A stretch of DNA of 64,000 nt, taken from NCBI RefSeq assembly GCF_032302195.1, contig NZ_CP135275.1, positions 3,596,001 through 3,660,000 on the forward strand, read 5' to 3'. This document shows, in pieces, positions 9,731-18,000 of the stretch; the first letter of the stretch is position 1; each line of letters starts with the position of its first letter. The position numbers were made by a program, and so were the translations under genes. The DNA comes from Paenibacillus sp. MMS20-IR301. GTDB taxonomy: Bacteria; Bacillota; Bacilli; Paenibacillales; Paenibacillaceae. A model generated the notes under the pieces. It ran no database searches and was not told the origin of the DNA. It saw only the letters and a list, made by a program, of their open reading frames with translations.

Positions 9731-10663
9731 TTACTTCTCCTCCTTAATCAGAACACGCTGCAGAATAGTAACAATGACAACAATGCCAAGCAGCACTACA
9801 GCCATTGCCGAGGCAAGACCCAGCTTACTGTATTTGAAGGCCACATCGACGGTCTGGATGACAAAGGTTCCGCTGCCGTTGGAACCGCCGGTCATGACAT
9901 ACGGAATTTCGAATACACCGATCGCTCCGCTTACCGCGAGGATCAGATTGAGCTGCAGAATTCGCTTGATGCTTGGAATAATAATATGCTTGAACTGGTG
10001 CCAGCGGTTAGCCCCGTCAATCTCTGAAGCTTCATAAATATCGCCGCCGATGGAAGAAATGGCTCCAAGGAAAATAATGAAGTTCATCCCCATGTATCTC
10101 CAGACGGAAGCAAACGCGAGGGATATATTGATAAGATGCGGATTCAGCAGCCATTTCTGCTGCCATGCTCCCAGTCCGAACAGATCAAGCAGTGTGTTCA
10201 ATGTTCCTTCCGGTTTGAAGAAGAACAGGAAGATGAAGCCGATAGCTACACCGTTAAGCAGCGTCGGGAAGAACAGAATGCCTTTGAACCAGTTCTTCAG
10301 GCGGACATTAAAGCTCAGAATCGTTGCGAAATAAAGAGCCAGTCCCATTTGTACAAAGGTTGCACCGAAGTAATACAAGCTGACCTTAAATACCGCAAAA
10401 TACTCCGGTTTGGTGAAAATCGTCTTGTAGTTCTCAAACCCTACATACTCCATATTTTTGCTGAAGCCATTCCAGCTTGTGAAGCTGTACTGGAACATTT
10501 TGAACACGGGTAAATAAGAGAAGGTCAGCAGCAGCGCTACCGGAACTAATGAGAACAAAAGAATGATGAATATCCGCTGATTTTTATAGCTTAAATTGGA
10601 CAATTTCTCCACACCTCCTAAGAACACATTGCTAATACTCCTAATCCTGCCCTGCTCCCGCAA
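9731..10663 (-). CDS. Sugar ABC transporter permease (MalF-like)
   Basis: Partner permease of the importer (310 residues, six predicted TM helices). The EAA loop reads EASEIDGANRWHQFKHIIIP in the C-terminal third. The N-terminus has a 25-residue cytosolic lead before the first TM segment. It lies 71 bases after the binding-protein gene and is part of the same operon. Confidence 0.94.
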   Translation of the reverse strand: MREQGRIRSISNVFLGGVEKLSNLSYKNQRIFIILLFSLVPVALLLTFSYLPVFKMFQYSFTSWNGFSKNMEYVGFENYKTIFTKPEYFAVFKVSLYYFGATFVQMGLALYFATILSFNVRLKNWFKGILFFPTLLNGVAIGFIFLFFFKPEGTLNTLLDLFGLGAWQQKWLLNPHLINISLAFASVWRYMGMNFIIFLGAISSIGGDIYEASEIDGANRWHQFKHIIIPSIKRILQLNLILAVSGAIGVFEIPYVMTGGSNGSGTFVIQTVDVAFKYSKLGLASAMAVVLLGIVVIVTILQRVLIKEEK

Positions 10664-10734
10664 GAGTGAAGGGGAACATGCCGCGGCATCTCCCCGTTCT
10701 CTTCATTCTGTCTTCACCCTGCGTTATTAAAAGC

Positions 10735-12105
10735 TTACTTGGCGGCCATTACCTTAGCTCTGGCTTCTTTCCATTTGTCGTTCAGGTCCTTCATGATGTC
10801 ATCATAGGACTCTTTGCGGTTGCCGATTGCAGCTTCGATAATCACTTTCTTAAAGTCAGGCTGCCAGAGTCCGATTTCCGCCTCTTTATCAATCGCGTCC
10901 ACCAGGCCCTCTTCACCGGCTTTGGCAGGTGCCAGAGTATCGAAGGTAACATCCGTACCGTCGAATTGCTTCAGAATTTCCGGAAGCTCAGCGCCTTTAA
11001 CCGGGCTCATACCGCCGCCTTCAGTGGTCGGATAGCCGGATTCGTTGATGAACCAGTCCACCCATGCTCTTGCCGCTTCTTTGTTTTTGCTGTGCAGGCT
11101 GATGCCCAGGTTATAATCATCGGACAAAGGCACGAGGATTGTGCTCGCATTGGTAGGGAAAGGCATGAAGCCGACATCATCAGGATTAGTTGCCAGGCCC
11201 TTGATCTGGCCGATCGCCCAGGAGCCGAGCATCATCGTACCGATTTTGCCGTTAGCAAGGTCAGCTTTGGAAGATTCCCAGTCGGTGGTTGTAGGATCTT
11301 CTTCAATCAAGCCGTTCTTCGCTGCATCGTACATTACTTTGTACAAGTCATAATGCGGCTGTCCCTGGACAAAGTTATCGTCCGAAGCAATCTGCGCAAT
11401 ATTCACATAATCACGGTCGCCGGCAACCGTTGCCAGATCAGCTTCCCATTGCGTCAGCGTCCAGCCTGCTGCATAGTTGGTGTACAGCGGAACTGCATCA
11501 GTCTTGTCCTTAATATTCTGCAAGGCAGTCTGGAATTGCTCGAAGGTTCTTGGAACCTCTGTAATCCCTGCATCCTTGAATACCTGCTTGTTGTAGATCA
11601 CACCGGAGAAGTTAACCGTGATTGGAATACCATAGGAAGTCCCGTCTACAGTGCGTTCCTCTAGACCGGTATACTGCTGCTCCAGATCGGACATTTTGCC
11701 CAGCGGCTCAAAAAAGTCCGGCAGATCCTTGATCGCAACACTTGTAGGAAGCAGCAATACGTCGCCGTAATCATTGGTGCCCATACGGATTTTAATCTGA
11801 TCCTCATAGTTCGACAGGGCTTCAAAATTCACTTTGACATCAGGATACTTCTCATTGAACTTCGCTGCATAATCCTTGAATACGGTATCAACGATATCCG
11901 TGCGCTGTGTGATTACCGTGATTTCACCTTTGATATCCTTGGCAGCATCGCCCTCAGGAGCGGCTGTAGCCTCCGTACCTGTTCCTGTATTGCCTGCATT
12001 GGTTGCTGTTGCATTATCCGCGTTGTTATTGGATGAACAGCCCGCGAATAAGCCCGCCATCAGGGTCAGTGCTGCCAGCGTTGTAACTGCTTTGGTCTTT
12101 TTCAT
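10735..12105 (-). CDS. Sugar ABC transporter substrate-binding lipoprotein (mannan importer)
   Basis: Captures oligosaccharides outside the membrane for the two downstream permeases. 456 residues with a lipoprotein signal peptide (lipobox FAGC, Cys about residue 23) and a Ser/Asn/Thr/Ala-rich linker, then a family-1 type binding fold. First gene of the operon SBP-permease-permease-GH130-CE7. Upstream are a candidate -10 (minus-strand TATAAT at 12251-12256), a perfect catabolite-type operator at 12232-12245 and a double TAACAA site at 12143-12159. It is clearly paralogous to the orphan binding protein at 14568-15869 (shared YNKxVFxxAGITEVPRT). Confidence 0.94.
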   Translation of the reverse strand: MKKTKAVTTLAALTLMAGLFAGCSSNNNADNATATNAGNTGTGTEATAAPEGDAAKDIKGEITVITQRTDIVDTVFKDYAAKFNEKYPDVKVNFEALSNYEDQIKIRMGTNDYGDVLLLPTSVAIKDLPDFFEPLGKMSDLEQQYTGLEERTVDGTSYGIPITVNFSGVIYNKQVFKDAGITEVPRTFEQFQTALQNIKDKTDAVPLYTNYAAGWTLTQWEADLATVAGDRDYVNIAQIASDDNFVQGQPHYDLYKVMYDAAKNGLIEEDPTTTDWESSKADLANGKIGTMMLGSWAIGQIKGLATNPDDVGFMPFPTNASTILVPLSDDYNLGISLHSKNKEAARAWVDWFINESGYPTTEGGGMSPVKGAELPEILKQFDGTDVTFDTLAPAKAGEEGLVDAIDKEAEIGLWQPDFKKVIIEAAIGNRKESYDDIMKDLNDKWKEARAKVMAAK

Positions 12106-12142
12106 TTCTGTAATGCCCCTCTCTCCGATTCACATTTCATAA

Positions 12143-12159
12143 TAACAACAAGCTAACAA
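12143..12159 (+). promoter_or_regulatory. Double TAACAA half-site (importer)
   Basis: TAACAA at 12143-12148 and again at 12154-12159, an 11-bp period, with the spacer ending in GC. Paired half-sites one helical turn apart are typical of AraC-family regulators. The same arrangement occurs before yesM, lacI and the GH26 gene. Confidence 0.55.
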
Positions 12160-12231
12160 TCTGATTGAGAACACAAACTTAATTGGCTCATTTCAAACTT
12201 AACAATAGTTTATTTTCTCTAAAAAGAGTGT

Positions 12232-12245
12232 TGGCATCGCTTACA
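12232..12245 (-). promoter_or_regulatory. cre-like LacI/CcpA-family operator
   Basis: The minus strand reads TGTAAGCGATGCCA, a full match to the catabolite-responsive consensus TGNAANCGNWNNCW. It lies just downstream of the candidate -10, across the expected transcription start, which fits repression. The same core (TGTAAGCG-W-TGCC) occurs before the second chemoreceptor gene. Confidence 0.7.
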
Positions 12246-12375
12246 AGCCTATTATATAGCTCGAACGAGGCTAAAACGATGGTTTGAATTGCTTTTTCTG
12301 GTTCTGTATTTGTTATTTTTGTTTTTATTTTATTATGTTAATTTGCAAATAAAATTAATAACCTCTAACAACCTA

Positions 12376-12403
12376 ACAAAAAAGGAGGGCTGTCCGCCCT
12401 CCT
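12376..12403 (-). terminator. Terminator of the yesN-like regulator
   Basis: Perfect 8-bp stem AGGAGGGC/GCCCTCCT with a 5-base loop, followed on the minus strand by TTTTTT. It lies 40 bases beyond the regulator stop. Confidence 0.8.
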
Positions 12404-12442
12404 GAGTAGCTCTTATCCGATTGTTATGCCAGTGCCCCGCAT

Positions 12443-13210
12443 TCAGCATTTAGGCGTTCTGCAGCCGCTTTTATATTCCTTCGGAGTCATACCGCATATT
12501 TTCTTAAACAGCTTATTAAAGTACACGGGGTCGCTGTAGCCGACTAGCTCGGCAATTTCATAATTTTTGAGATCAGGCTGTCCGGTCAGCAATTCCTTGG
12601 CCTTGGCAATCCGTATGCCGATCAGATAATCAGTAATGGTTTGCCCGGTCTTGTACTTGAACAGGCGGCTGATATAGCTGGCATTCATCCCGACCGTCTC
12701 CGCCAGGCGCTCCAGCTCAAAGTTATGCCCGTATTCCTTCTCCAGAATGGCTTTGGTCTGCTCAACCACATAATGCTCGCCGCCTTCGGGAGCTTGCACC
12801 GCAGGCTGCTCCGGTTCTGCAGGCTTTAGCTGCTTGTTATCGTTGACCCGCTTCAGCAGTTCATATAACTGGGATTTCTCAATCGGCTTGAGCAGATAAT
12901 CCATAACACCGAAACGTATTGCCCGCCGGGCGTAATCGAAATCACTGAAACCGCTCAGCACAGCAATCGGCAGCTCCTTCAGCTTGCCTCTTGCTTCCTC
13001 TATCAGCTTGAAGCCGTCCATTCTCGGCATCTTGATATCCGTAATCAGCAGATCGATTTGATCTGCGGTTATTGCAGAAAGATGATTCCAGGCCTCAAGC
13101 CCGTTACCGTGCGAACCGATGACCTCTACCTCAAAACCCATTCTGGAGGTTATTTTCTCAAGCCCGCGGCGGATAACTTCCTCATCATCCGCTATCATTA
13201 TTCTGATCAA
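12443..13210 (-). CDS. YesN-type response regulator (REC plus AraC HTH)
   Basis: Phosphorylation-dependent activator, 255 residues, a short form. The receiver domain (1-120) has the acidic pocket DDEE at 8-11, the phospho-acceptor Asp58 in TDIKMPRMDG and a KP motif near 107. A short linker (125-145) leads to a two-helix-turn-helix AraC domain (about 150-250, ending GMTPKEYKSG). It is probably the partner of the YesM kinase at 15889-17766, but the two genes are separated by GH113 and the orphan binding protein and have separate promoters, which is unusual. Likely target sites are the TAACAA pairs in this locus (inference). Confidence 0.93.
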   Translation of the reverse strand: MIRIMIADDEEVIRRGLEKITSRMGFEVEVIGSHGNGLEAWNHLSAITADQIDLLITDIKMPRMDGFKLIEEARGKLKELPIAVLSGFSDFDYARRAIRFGVMDYLLKPIEKSQLYELLKRVNDNKQLKPAEPEQPAVQAPEGGEHYVVEQTKAILEKEYGHNFELERLAETVGMNASYISRLFKYKTGQTITDYLIGIRIAKAKELLTGQPDLKNYEIAELVGYSDPVYFNKLFKKICGMTPKEYKSGCRTPKC

Positions 13211-13412
13211 TCAGAAATTCGCCTCCAGTCTTACATCTCTCGTGATGATTGCGCTGTCATTACAATTATAGGCTGCAGGTCTTCATTATAAAATGTATTG
13301 TACCGCACTTTTATAGTCTTCTCTTTACTTTTCAGATTTCCCCTTGAATTCAAATACAAAAAGGGTTATAACTAAATTGAATTATTGTTATCATTAAATA
13401 CTACTTTTTTAA

Positions 13413-13429
13413 TAACAATATAACAAAAT
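13413..13429 (+). promoter_or_regulatory. TAACAA repeats upstream of GH113
   Basis: TAACAA at 13413 and TAACAAAAT at 13421, here 8 bp apart. They lie inside a larger imperfect inverted repeat (AAATTGAA about 13374 to TTCAATTT about 13432). The segment beginning GTTATAACTAAATTG is shared almost base for base with the region upstream of the epimerase (25543 onward). Confidence 0.5.
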
Positions 13430-13465
13430 AGTTCAATTTATATTTTTGCAAAGGGAGGTTTCCAA

Positions 13466-14422
13466 ATGTCACTGCTGAATGAATATGTCGGAGGCGTAAC
13501 CTGGGGCTTCATGGGCAAGCGCGGAACATGGGCGGCCGCATCGGCCGGGACGTCAATGGAGCTTATGAAATCGGTTACCGGAGCGAACTGGACAGCAATC
13601 GCCTTCAGCGCCCTCCAGGCTACCCCTCAATCTGTTGAAATTCCATACTGGGAGCAGCCGACCGTTACTGATGAAGAAGTGCTCCTGGCCATCCGCAAGG
13701 CCAAGTCTCTTCAGATGAAGGTCTGCCTCAAGCCGATTGTCAATTGCGCTGACGGCACCTGGCGGGCCCACATCAATTTTTTCGACAAGGATGTTCCCTG
13801 TGAGCCCAAGTGGTCCCAGTGGTTCCGCTCTTATACAGCATTTATTCTGCATTATGCTGAAATCGCCGAGGCCAGCGGCTGCGAGATGTTCTGCATCGGC
13901 TGCGAGCTGGTTCAGGCAGACCGGCGTGAAGCAGAGTGGCGGACATTAATCGCCGAAGTACGCAAGGTGTACACCGGCGTTATTACCTACAATTGTGATA
14001 AATACCAGGAGGATAATGTCGGCTGGTGGGATGCGCTTGATGTGATTTCCTCCAGCGGCTACTACCCTGAACAGGACTGGGAGGCGCAGCTTGACCGGAT
14101 TGAAGCAGTAGTGAAGGCATACGGCAAGCCCTTCTTCTTCATGGAGGCCGGATGTCCCAGCCGGACCGGAAGTGCAGCAATCCCCAATGACTGGACGCTG
14201 CAGGGTTCTCCTGATGAGGAAGAGCAAAGCCGCTTCTACCGGGCCATGTTCGGTGCATGTGAACGCCGGGACTGGGTACAGGGCTTCATGCTCTGGGACT
14301 GGCCGGCACAGCTCTATCCGCTCGAAGAAGCAGCAGCTAACGACGACTACTGCATGTACGGCAAGGCTTCAGCAGCAATCATCAAGGATTATTTCACCGC
14401 CAGAATCAGCAGCCCGGCATGA
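13466..14422 (+). CDS. GH113 endo-beta-1,4-mannanase, cytosolic
   Basis: Hydrolyses beta-1,4-mannosyl bonds in oligosaccharides. 318 residues, a single TIM-barrel with no signal peptide, so it should act on imported chains. Family signatures are VTWGFMGKRGTW near the N-terminus, the acid/base Glu147 in IGCELV, SSGYYP (about 196-201), the nucleophile Glu227 in FFMEAGCPS, and WDWP near the C-terminus; the layout matches Alicyclobacillus ManA. GGGAGG lies 8-9 bases before the ATG. It is the only plus-strand gene here, divergent from the YesN regulator and convergent with the orphan binding protein. Confidence 0.92.
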   Translation: MSLLNEYVGGVTWGFMGKRGTWAAASAGTSMELMKSVTGANWTAIAFSALQATPQSVEIPYWEQPTVTDEEVLLAIRKAKSLQMKVCLKPIVNCADGTWRAHINFFDKDVPCEPKWSQWFRSYTAFILHYAEIAEASGCEMFCIGCELVQADRREAEWRTLIAEVRKVYTGVITYNCDKYQEDNVGWWDALDVISSSGYYPEQDWEAQLDRIEAVVKAYGKPFFFMEAGCPSRTGSAAIPNDWTLQGSPDEEEQSRFYRAMFGACERRDWVQGFMLWDWPAQLYPLEEAAANDDYCMYGKASAAIIKDYFTARISSPA

Positions 14423-14467
14423 GTAATCCGCTATCTCTGGAATAAGCGCGGTATCACCGCCCGCACC

Positions 14468-14517
14468 ATAAAGGCGTCCCCGGACAGATTACTCATTCTG
14501 TTCAGGGACGCCTTTAT
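14468..14517. terminator. Bidirectional terminator between GH113 and orphan binding protein
   Basis: Perfect 13-bp inverted repeat (14468-14480 with 14505-14517; outer bases ATAAAGG/CCTTTAT) between two convergent genes. The 24-base loop can fold further. Confidence 0.75.
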
Positions 14518-14567
14518 AGTAATATGCACATCCTCCATTCAACAAATCTGGTATGTGCTTCTGCCTG

Positions 14568-15869
14568 TTAATGCTGCTGCGAGGCCGGCTTGTCCCCGCG
14601 CGCTTCCTTCCACCTCTCATTCAACCCGTCAAAGGATTGCTTCAGATCCGGTGCGGCAATCAGTTCCTGGATATAATCCCCCGTGGCAAAGGAAAGCTTG
14701 GCGCGGTTAGCCATATCGATAAAGGCATCTGTCTGGACCGTCGCTTCAACCAGCTTCGGCTGATAGGACAGAAATTCAGTATATTGCTCCATCGCAGACT
14801 CTGAAGTGCCGGCAGCAGGCAGAAATCCCTCCGCTGTATATGAAGTTTCGCTCAGCAGAAAGCTCACCCAGGCCATCGACAGCTCCTTGTTCTTGCTGAA
14901 TTTGCTGATGCCAATGAACCAGTCGGGATTCAGCGGCGCATAATGTGCCTCTCCATTGTCATACGGAAAAGGGAAAAACCCGATATCCTCCGGTGCCGCA
15001 CCGGCATCCAGAACCTGACGGATCGTCCAGTTGCCGCTTAAGTACATACCCGCTTCACCTCTCGCCAGCATCGTTTTTGAAATTTCCCAATTGTTCGAGA
15101 ACAGCTCGTCCTCCACATACCCCCGGGTAATCAGCGTACGGGCTATCCCGAGCGAACGCCCCCATGGATTTTCAAGCTGCCAAGGCGCATTGTCATGAAC
15201 CATATCATTCATATAATCAGGATTGCCTGTCATATAATTGACCATATTATTGCCCCACTCGCGCAGCGGCCAGACGGCACCATAGTTCATATACAGCGGT
15301 ATGACGCCTGCACGCTTCAGCTTGGCACAAACGGCATAGAAATCCTCCAGGGTCCGTGGAACCTCGGTAATCCCCGCCTGCTCGAATACCCTTTTATTAT
15401 AGATAATCCCGCTTGTGGTTGTGCCTGTAGACAGCCCGTACCGTTTACCGTCAAAGCTTGCAAAGGTAGTGAACCTCTCTGCGGCAGACATTTCTGCACT
15501 CAGCGGTTCAAAAAAATAGCTCAGTTCCTTCGCCGGCAAATTGACCGGCAGCAGCAGTACATCCCCGGCATCCTTGGTCGATAAACGCACCATAATATCG
15601 GTAGCATAATTGGATAAGCCTTCAAATTCGACATTCGCTTCCGGATATTTCAGTTTAAACTGGTCGGCGTAGCCTTTCATTGTACCGTTCTCTATTAAAT
15701 CAATCCGGTTCGTCAGCATAAGGATCGTACCCGACAGCCCTGCCTCATTGTCTGCAGAAGGCACTGCAGGTAGCACCTGCTGCCTGCCGGGAACATCACA
15801 CCCTGCTGATATCAGAACCAGAAGTAAAAGCACTGTAGAAAATGTCAGGCGCACTCTCATTTTTCCCAA
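14568..15869 (-). CDS. Orphan sugar-binding lipoprotein linked to a YesM kinase (candidate co-sensor)
   Basis: Family-1 type solute-binding lipoprotein, about 433 residues, lipobox SAGC. It is paralogous to the importer binding protein but has no permease next to it; its only partner is the YesM kinase gene ending 19 bases upstream. The frame is open further 5', but AGGGAG at 15879-15884 places the start at TTG 15869 (9-base gap); an ATG at 15860 is the alternative. By analogy with XylFII-LytS, where a binding protein signals to a kinase, it may present manno-oligosaccharide to YesM (inference). It could equally share the importer permeases. Confidence 0.88.
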   Translation of the reverse strand: MGKMRVRLTFSTVLLLLVLISAGCDVPGRQQVLPAVPSADNEAGLSGTILMLTNRIDLIENGTMKGYADQFKLKYPEANVEFEGLSNYATDIMVRLSTKDAGDVLLLPVNLPAKELSYFFEPLSAEMSAAERFTTFASFDGKRYGLSTGTTTSGIIYNKRVFEQAGITEVPRTLEDFYAVCAKLKRAGVIPLYMNYGAVWPLREWGNNMVNYMTGNPDYMNDMVHDNAPWQLENPWGRSLGIARTLITRGYVEDELFSNNWEISKTMLARGEAGMYLSGNWTIRQVLDAGAAPEDIGFFPFPYDNGEAHYAPLNPDWFIGISKFSKNKELSMAWVSFLLSETSYTAEGFLPAAGTSESAMEQYTEFLSYQPKLVEATVQTDAFIDMANRAKLSFATGDYIQELIAAPDLKQSFDGLNERWKEARGDKPASQQH

Positions 15870-15888
15870 TTCCGATCGCTCCCTTCTG

Positions 15889-17766
15889 TTACTGTGATAC
15901 CGGCTGTACCGCCTGGGGGAGCGGCAGCGACAGAATGACATCCGTCCCCTTCCCCGGCTCACTGAACACCTCAATGCCATAAGCCGCCCCGTAGTGCAGC
16001 TGCACCCGCTGGTGTACATTCTTCATCCCGATCCCCCCGTTGATGCTCTTCTTCGGAGGAGCTTCCCGCTTCAAATCTTGATTCAGCTTATGCAGAGTAA
16101 TCTGATCCATCCCGCAGCCGTCATCCCGGATATGAAACAGCAGTTTATGCTCGGTGATCTCACACCTGATGCTGAGATGCATATGCTCTTTGCTGTCGTC
16201 CAGCCCATGATAAGCGGCATTCTCAATAATCGGCTGGAACACCAGCTTAATAATCGAATAATTATCCAGCTCCTCGGGCACATCCATCTGCAGTACAAAC
16301 CGCCCGGGATACCGGCAGCCGAGCAGCTCTACATAGTTGCGGACATATATAAGCTCCTGCTTCATCGTCGTTCTGCTCAGAAGATCACTTGTACTGTAGC
16401 GCAGCAGCTTGCCAAGAATAGAGATCATATCCGCTGCCTCAACATCATCGTTAATCTCCGCAGTCATTCTGATGGACTCCAGTGTGTTATAGATGAAGTG
16501 CGGATTAATCTGGCTCTGCAGCGCATGCAGCTCCGCCGCCTTCTTCTGCTCCTCGATCTGGTAGATATCATGAATCAGCTGCCTGATCCGGGCCAGCATC
16601 CGGTTAAACTGGTGGCCGAGCAGTCCGATCTCATCGCGGCGTTTCACACGGAATTTAACATCCAGATCCCCGTTCTGCACCTTTTTCATCAATTGGATCA
16701 TTTGGGTAAGCGGTTTGGTCAGCGCGAAGGATAACACGATGGAGATAATGAACGCCAGCACAATAATAATGAGAGTGGCCAACAGGGTTGCATTGCGGGT
16801 CAGCTTCACATCACGCGTTAATTCATCCACCGGAATGGATATAATCACCTTCCAGTTCGTCTTGGCCGAGCTGGAGTAAATATTCAGCCGTTCCTTGCCC
16901 GCCATTGTATCATAAAAGCTTCCGGCCGCTCCCTGAGCGCTCCGGAACAGCGGAGTCTGTGAAATGTCCGTGGCCAGCAGCTTCTGTTCACTGTCATAGA
17001 TAACCATTCCGTCCTGGTCCGCAATTACCGATTTACCGCGGGTTACCTTGTCCAGCTCGGCTACCTGGGTCTCCATATTGCTGATGTTAGCCTCTACTGC
17101 GATCAGCCCGATCGGATTCCAGAGACCGTCGACGATTTTGCGGACAACGGTATAGGCATACCTTGTGCTCTGCAGATTGGTGGTGTAGGCCTGAGTGCCG
17201 AACAGAAGGGCCTCACCGCTGGAATCCTTGGCCTGCTGGCTCCAGAATTTATAGCTTTGATCCAGATCAAGCCGTACACCGCCATCCTTAGCTGAATAAT
17301 AACCGTTCCCGTAAGCATCAAAGATATAAACCGAGTTGGTTCCCCGCTTGATATTATTGATAAAGGATATATTGCCTTCAATGCCCCGCTGGATGGAGAG
17401 CAGCAGATCAAAGTCTCCCGGCGGAACCGCAGCGGAGTCTGCATCCTTGCCTATATTCCTCTTCTGTTCATAGTACCGGTTGGAAGACATCAGGTTCTGC
17501 TTGATATCGTTTACATAAGCCGGCATGGAGGAGATCCTTTTCATATCTTCTATGTAGTCATCTATCCCGTCCATCATTTGATCAATCAGCTTCTCGGAAT
17601 AAGCAACGGTGTTGGCTTGAATCGATTCGGAATAGCTCTTAAAGCTGATTATGCTGATCATTGAGAGCGGCAGTGTAATAATGACCAGGAATACAAGCAG
17701 CAGCTTGCGTTCCATGCCCATATCCCCTATAAAGGACCACCAGTTGTATTTGCGTTGCGGCATCAT
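15889..17766 (-). CDS. YesM-type sensor histidine kinase
   Basis: Membrane sensor for extracellular sugar, 625 residues. TM1 about 21-42, extracytoplasmic dCache-like domain about 43-322, TM2 about 326-349, HAMP about 350-402, then the kinase core with phospho-acceptor His423 in QSQINPHFIYNTL and an ATPase domain with DDGCGMD and GGIGMKN. Heads the yesM-orphan binding protein operon. A good sigma-A promoter lies upstream (TTGAGT at 17858-17863, 17 bp, TATAAT at 17835-17840), with a double TAACA site across the expected start point. Likely phosphorylates the YesN protein at 12443-13210. Confidence 0.94.
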   Translation of the reverse strand: MMPQRKYNWWSFIGDMGMERKLLLVFLVIITLPLSMISIISFKSYSESIQANTVAYSEKLIDQMMDGIDDYIEDMKRISSMPAYVNDIKQNLMSSNRYYEQKRNIGKDADSAAVPPGDFDLLLSIQRGIEGNISFINNIKRGTNSVYIFDAYGNGYYSAKDGGVRLDLDQSYKFWSQQAKDSSGEALLFGTQAYTTNLQSTRYAYTVVRKIVDGLWNPIGLIAVEANISNMETQVAELDKVTRGKSVIADQDGMVIYDSEQKLLATDISQTPLFRSAQGAAGSFYDTMAGKERLNIYSSSAKTNWKVIISIPVDELTRDVKLTRNATLLATLIIIVLAFIISIVLSFALTKPLTQMIQLMKKVQNGDLDVKFRVKRRDEIGLLGHQFNRMLARIRQLIHDIYQIEEQKKAAELHALQSQINPHFIYNTLESIRMTAEINDDVEAADMISILGKLLRYSTSDLLSRTTMKQELIYVRNYVELLGCRYPGRFVLQMDVPEELDNYSIIKLVFQPIIENAAYHGLDDSKEHMHLSIRCEITEHKLLFHIRDDGCGMDQITLHKLNQDLKREAPPKKSINGGIGMKNVHQRVQLHYGAAYGIEVFSEPGKGTDVILSLPLPQAVQPVSQ

Positions 17767-17813
17767 GGAGTCTTCCCCTTCATCAGCTTTACCTAACTTT
17801 CCCTATTAAAAAA

Positions 17814-17863
17814 TAACATTATCCTAACAAAATAATTATACTTGTCAGCTCCAGGTTACTCAA
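17814..17863 (-). promoter_or_regulatory. yesM promoter with overlapping double TAACA site
   Basis: Minus-strand -35 TTGAGT, 17-bp spacer, -10 TATAAT. On the plus strand TAACAT (17814-17819) and TAACAAAAT (17825-17833) lie 11 bp apart just downstream of the -10. The layout from -10 through the site is nearly identical to that of lacI. Confidence 0.65.
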
Positions 17864-17922
17864 GACAAAATCAAAAGACGACAAAATACCCCGGACATTT
17901 AAATTCTTATCTTTGTAAAACA

Positions 17923-17957
17923 ACAGGCTGCTTCTCCCCGGGGAAGAAACAGCCTGT
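17923..17957 (-). terminator. Terminator of the GH26 mannanase gene
   Basis: Long imperfect hairpin with outer arms ACAGGCTG/CAGCCTGT and an inner TCCCC/GGGGA, followed on the minus strand by TTGTTTT. It lies about 45 bases after the GH26 stop. Confidence 0.65.
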
Positions 17958-18000
17958 CATTCATGATCCCGTAACTATTGAGCCGGACCCGTTCCAGCCG

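Larger units (their letters stand above)
12106..12442. other. Regulatory spacer upstream of the mannan importer
   Basis: 337 bases without a gene. It contains, from the importer side outward: the RBS, a double TAACAA half-site, a perfect cre-like operator, a candidate -10, a very AT-rich stretch (12290-12380) and the terminator of the yesN-like gene. Confidence 0.75.
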
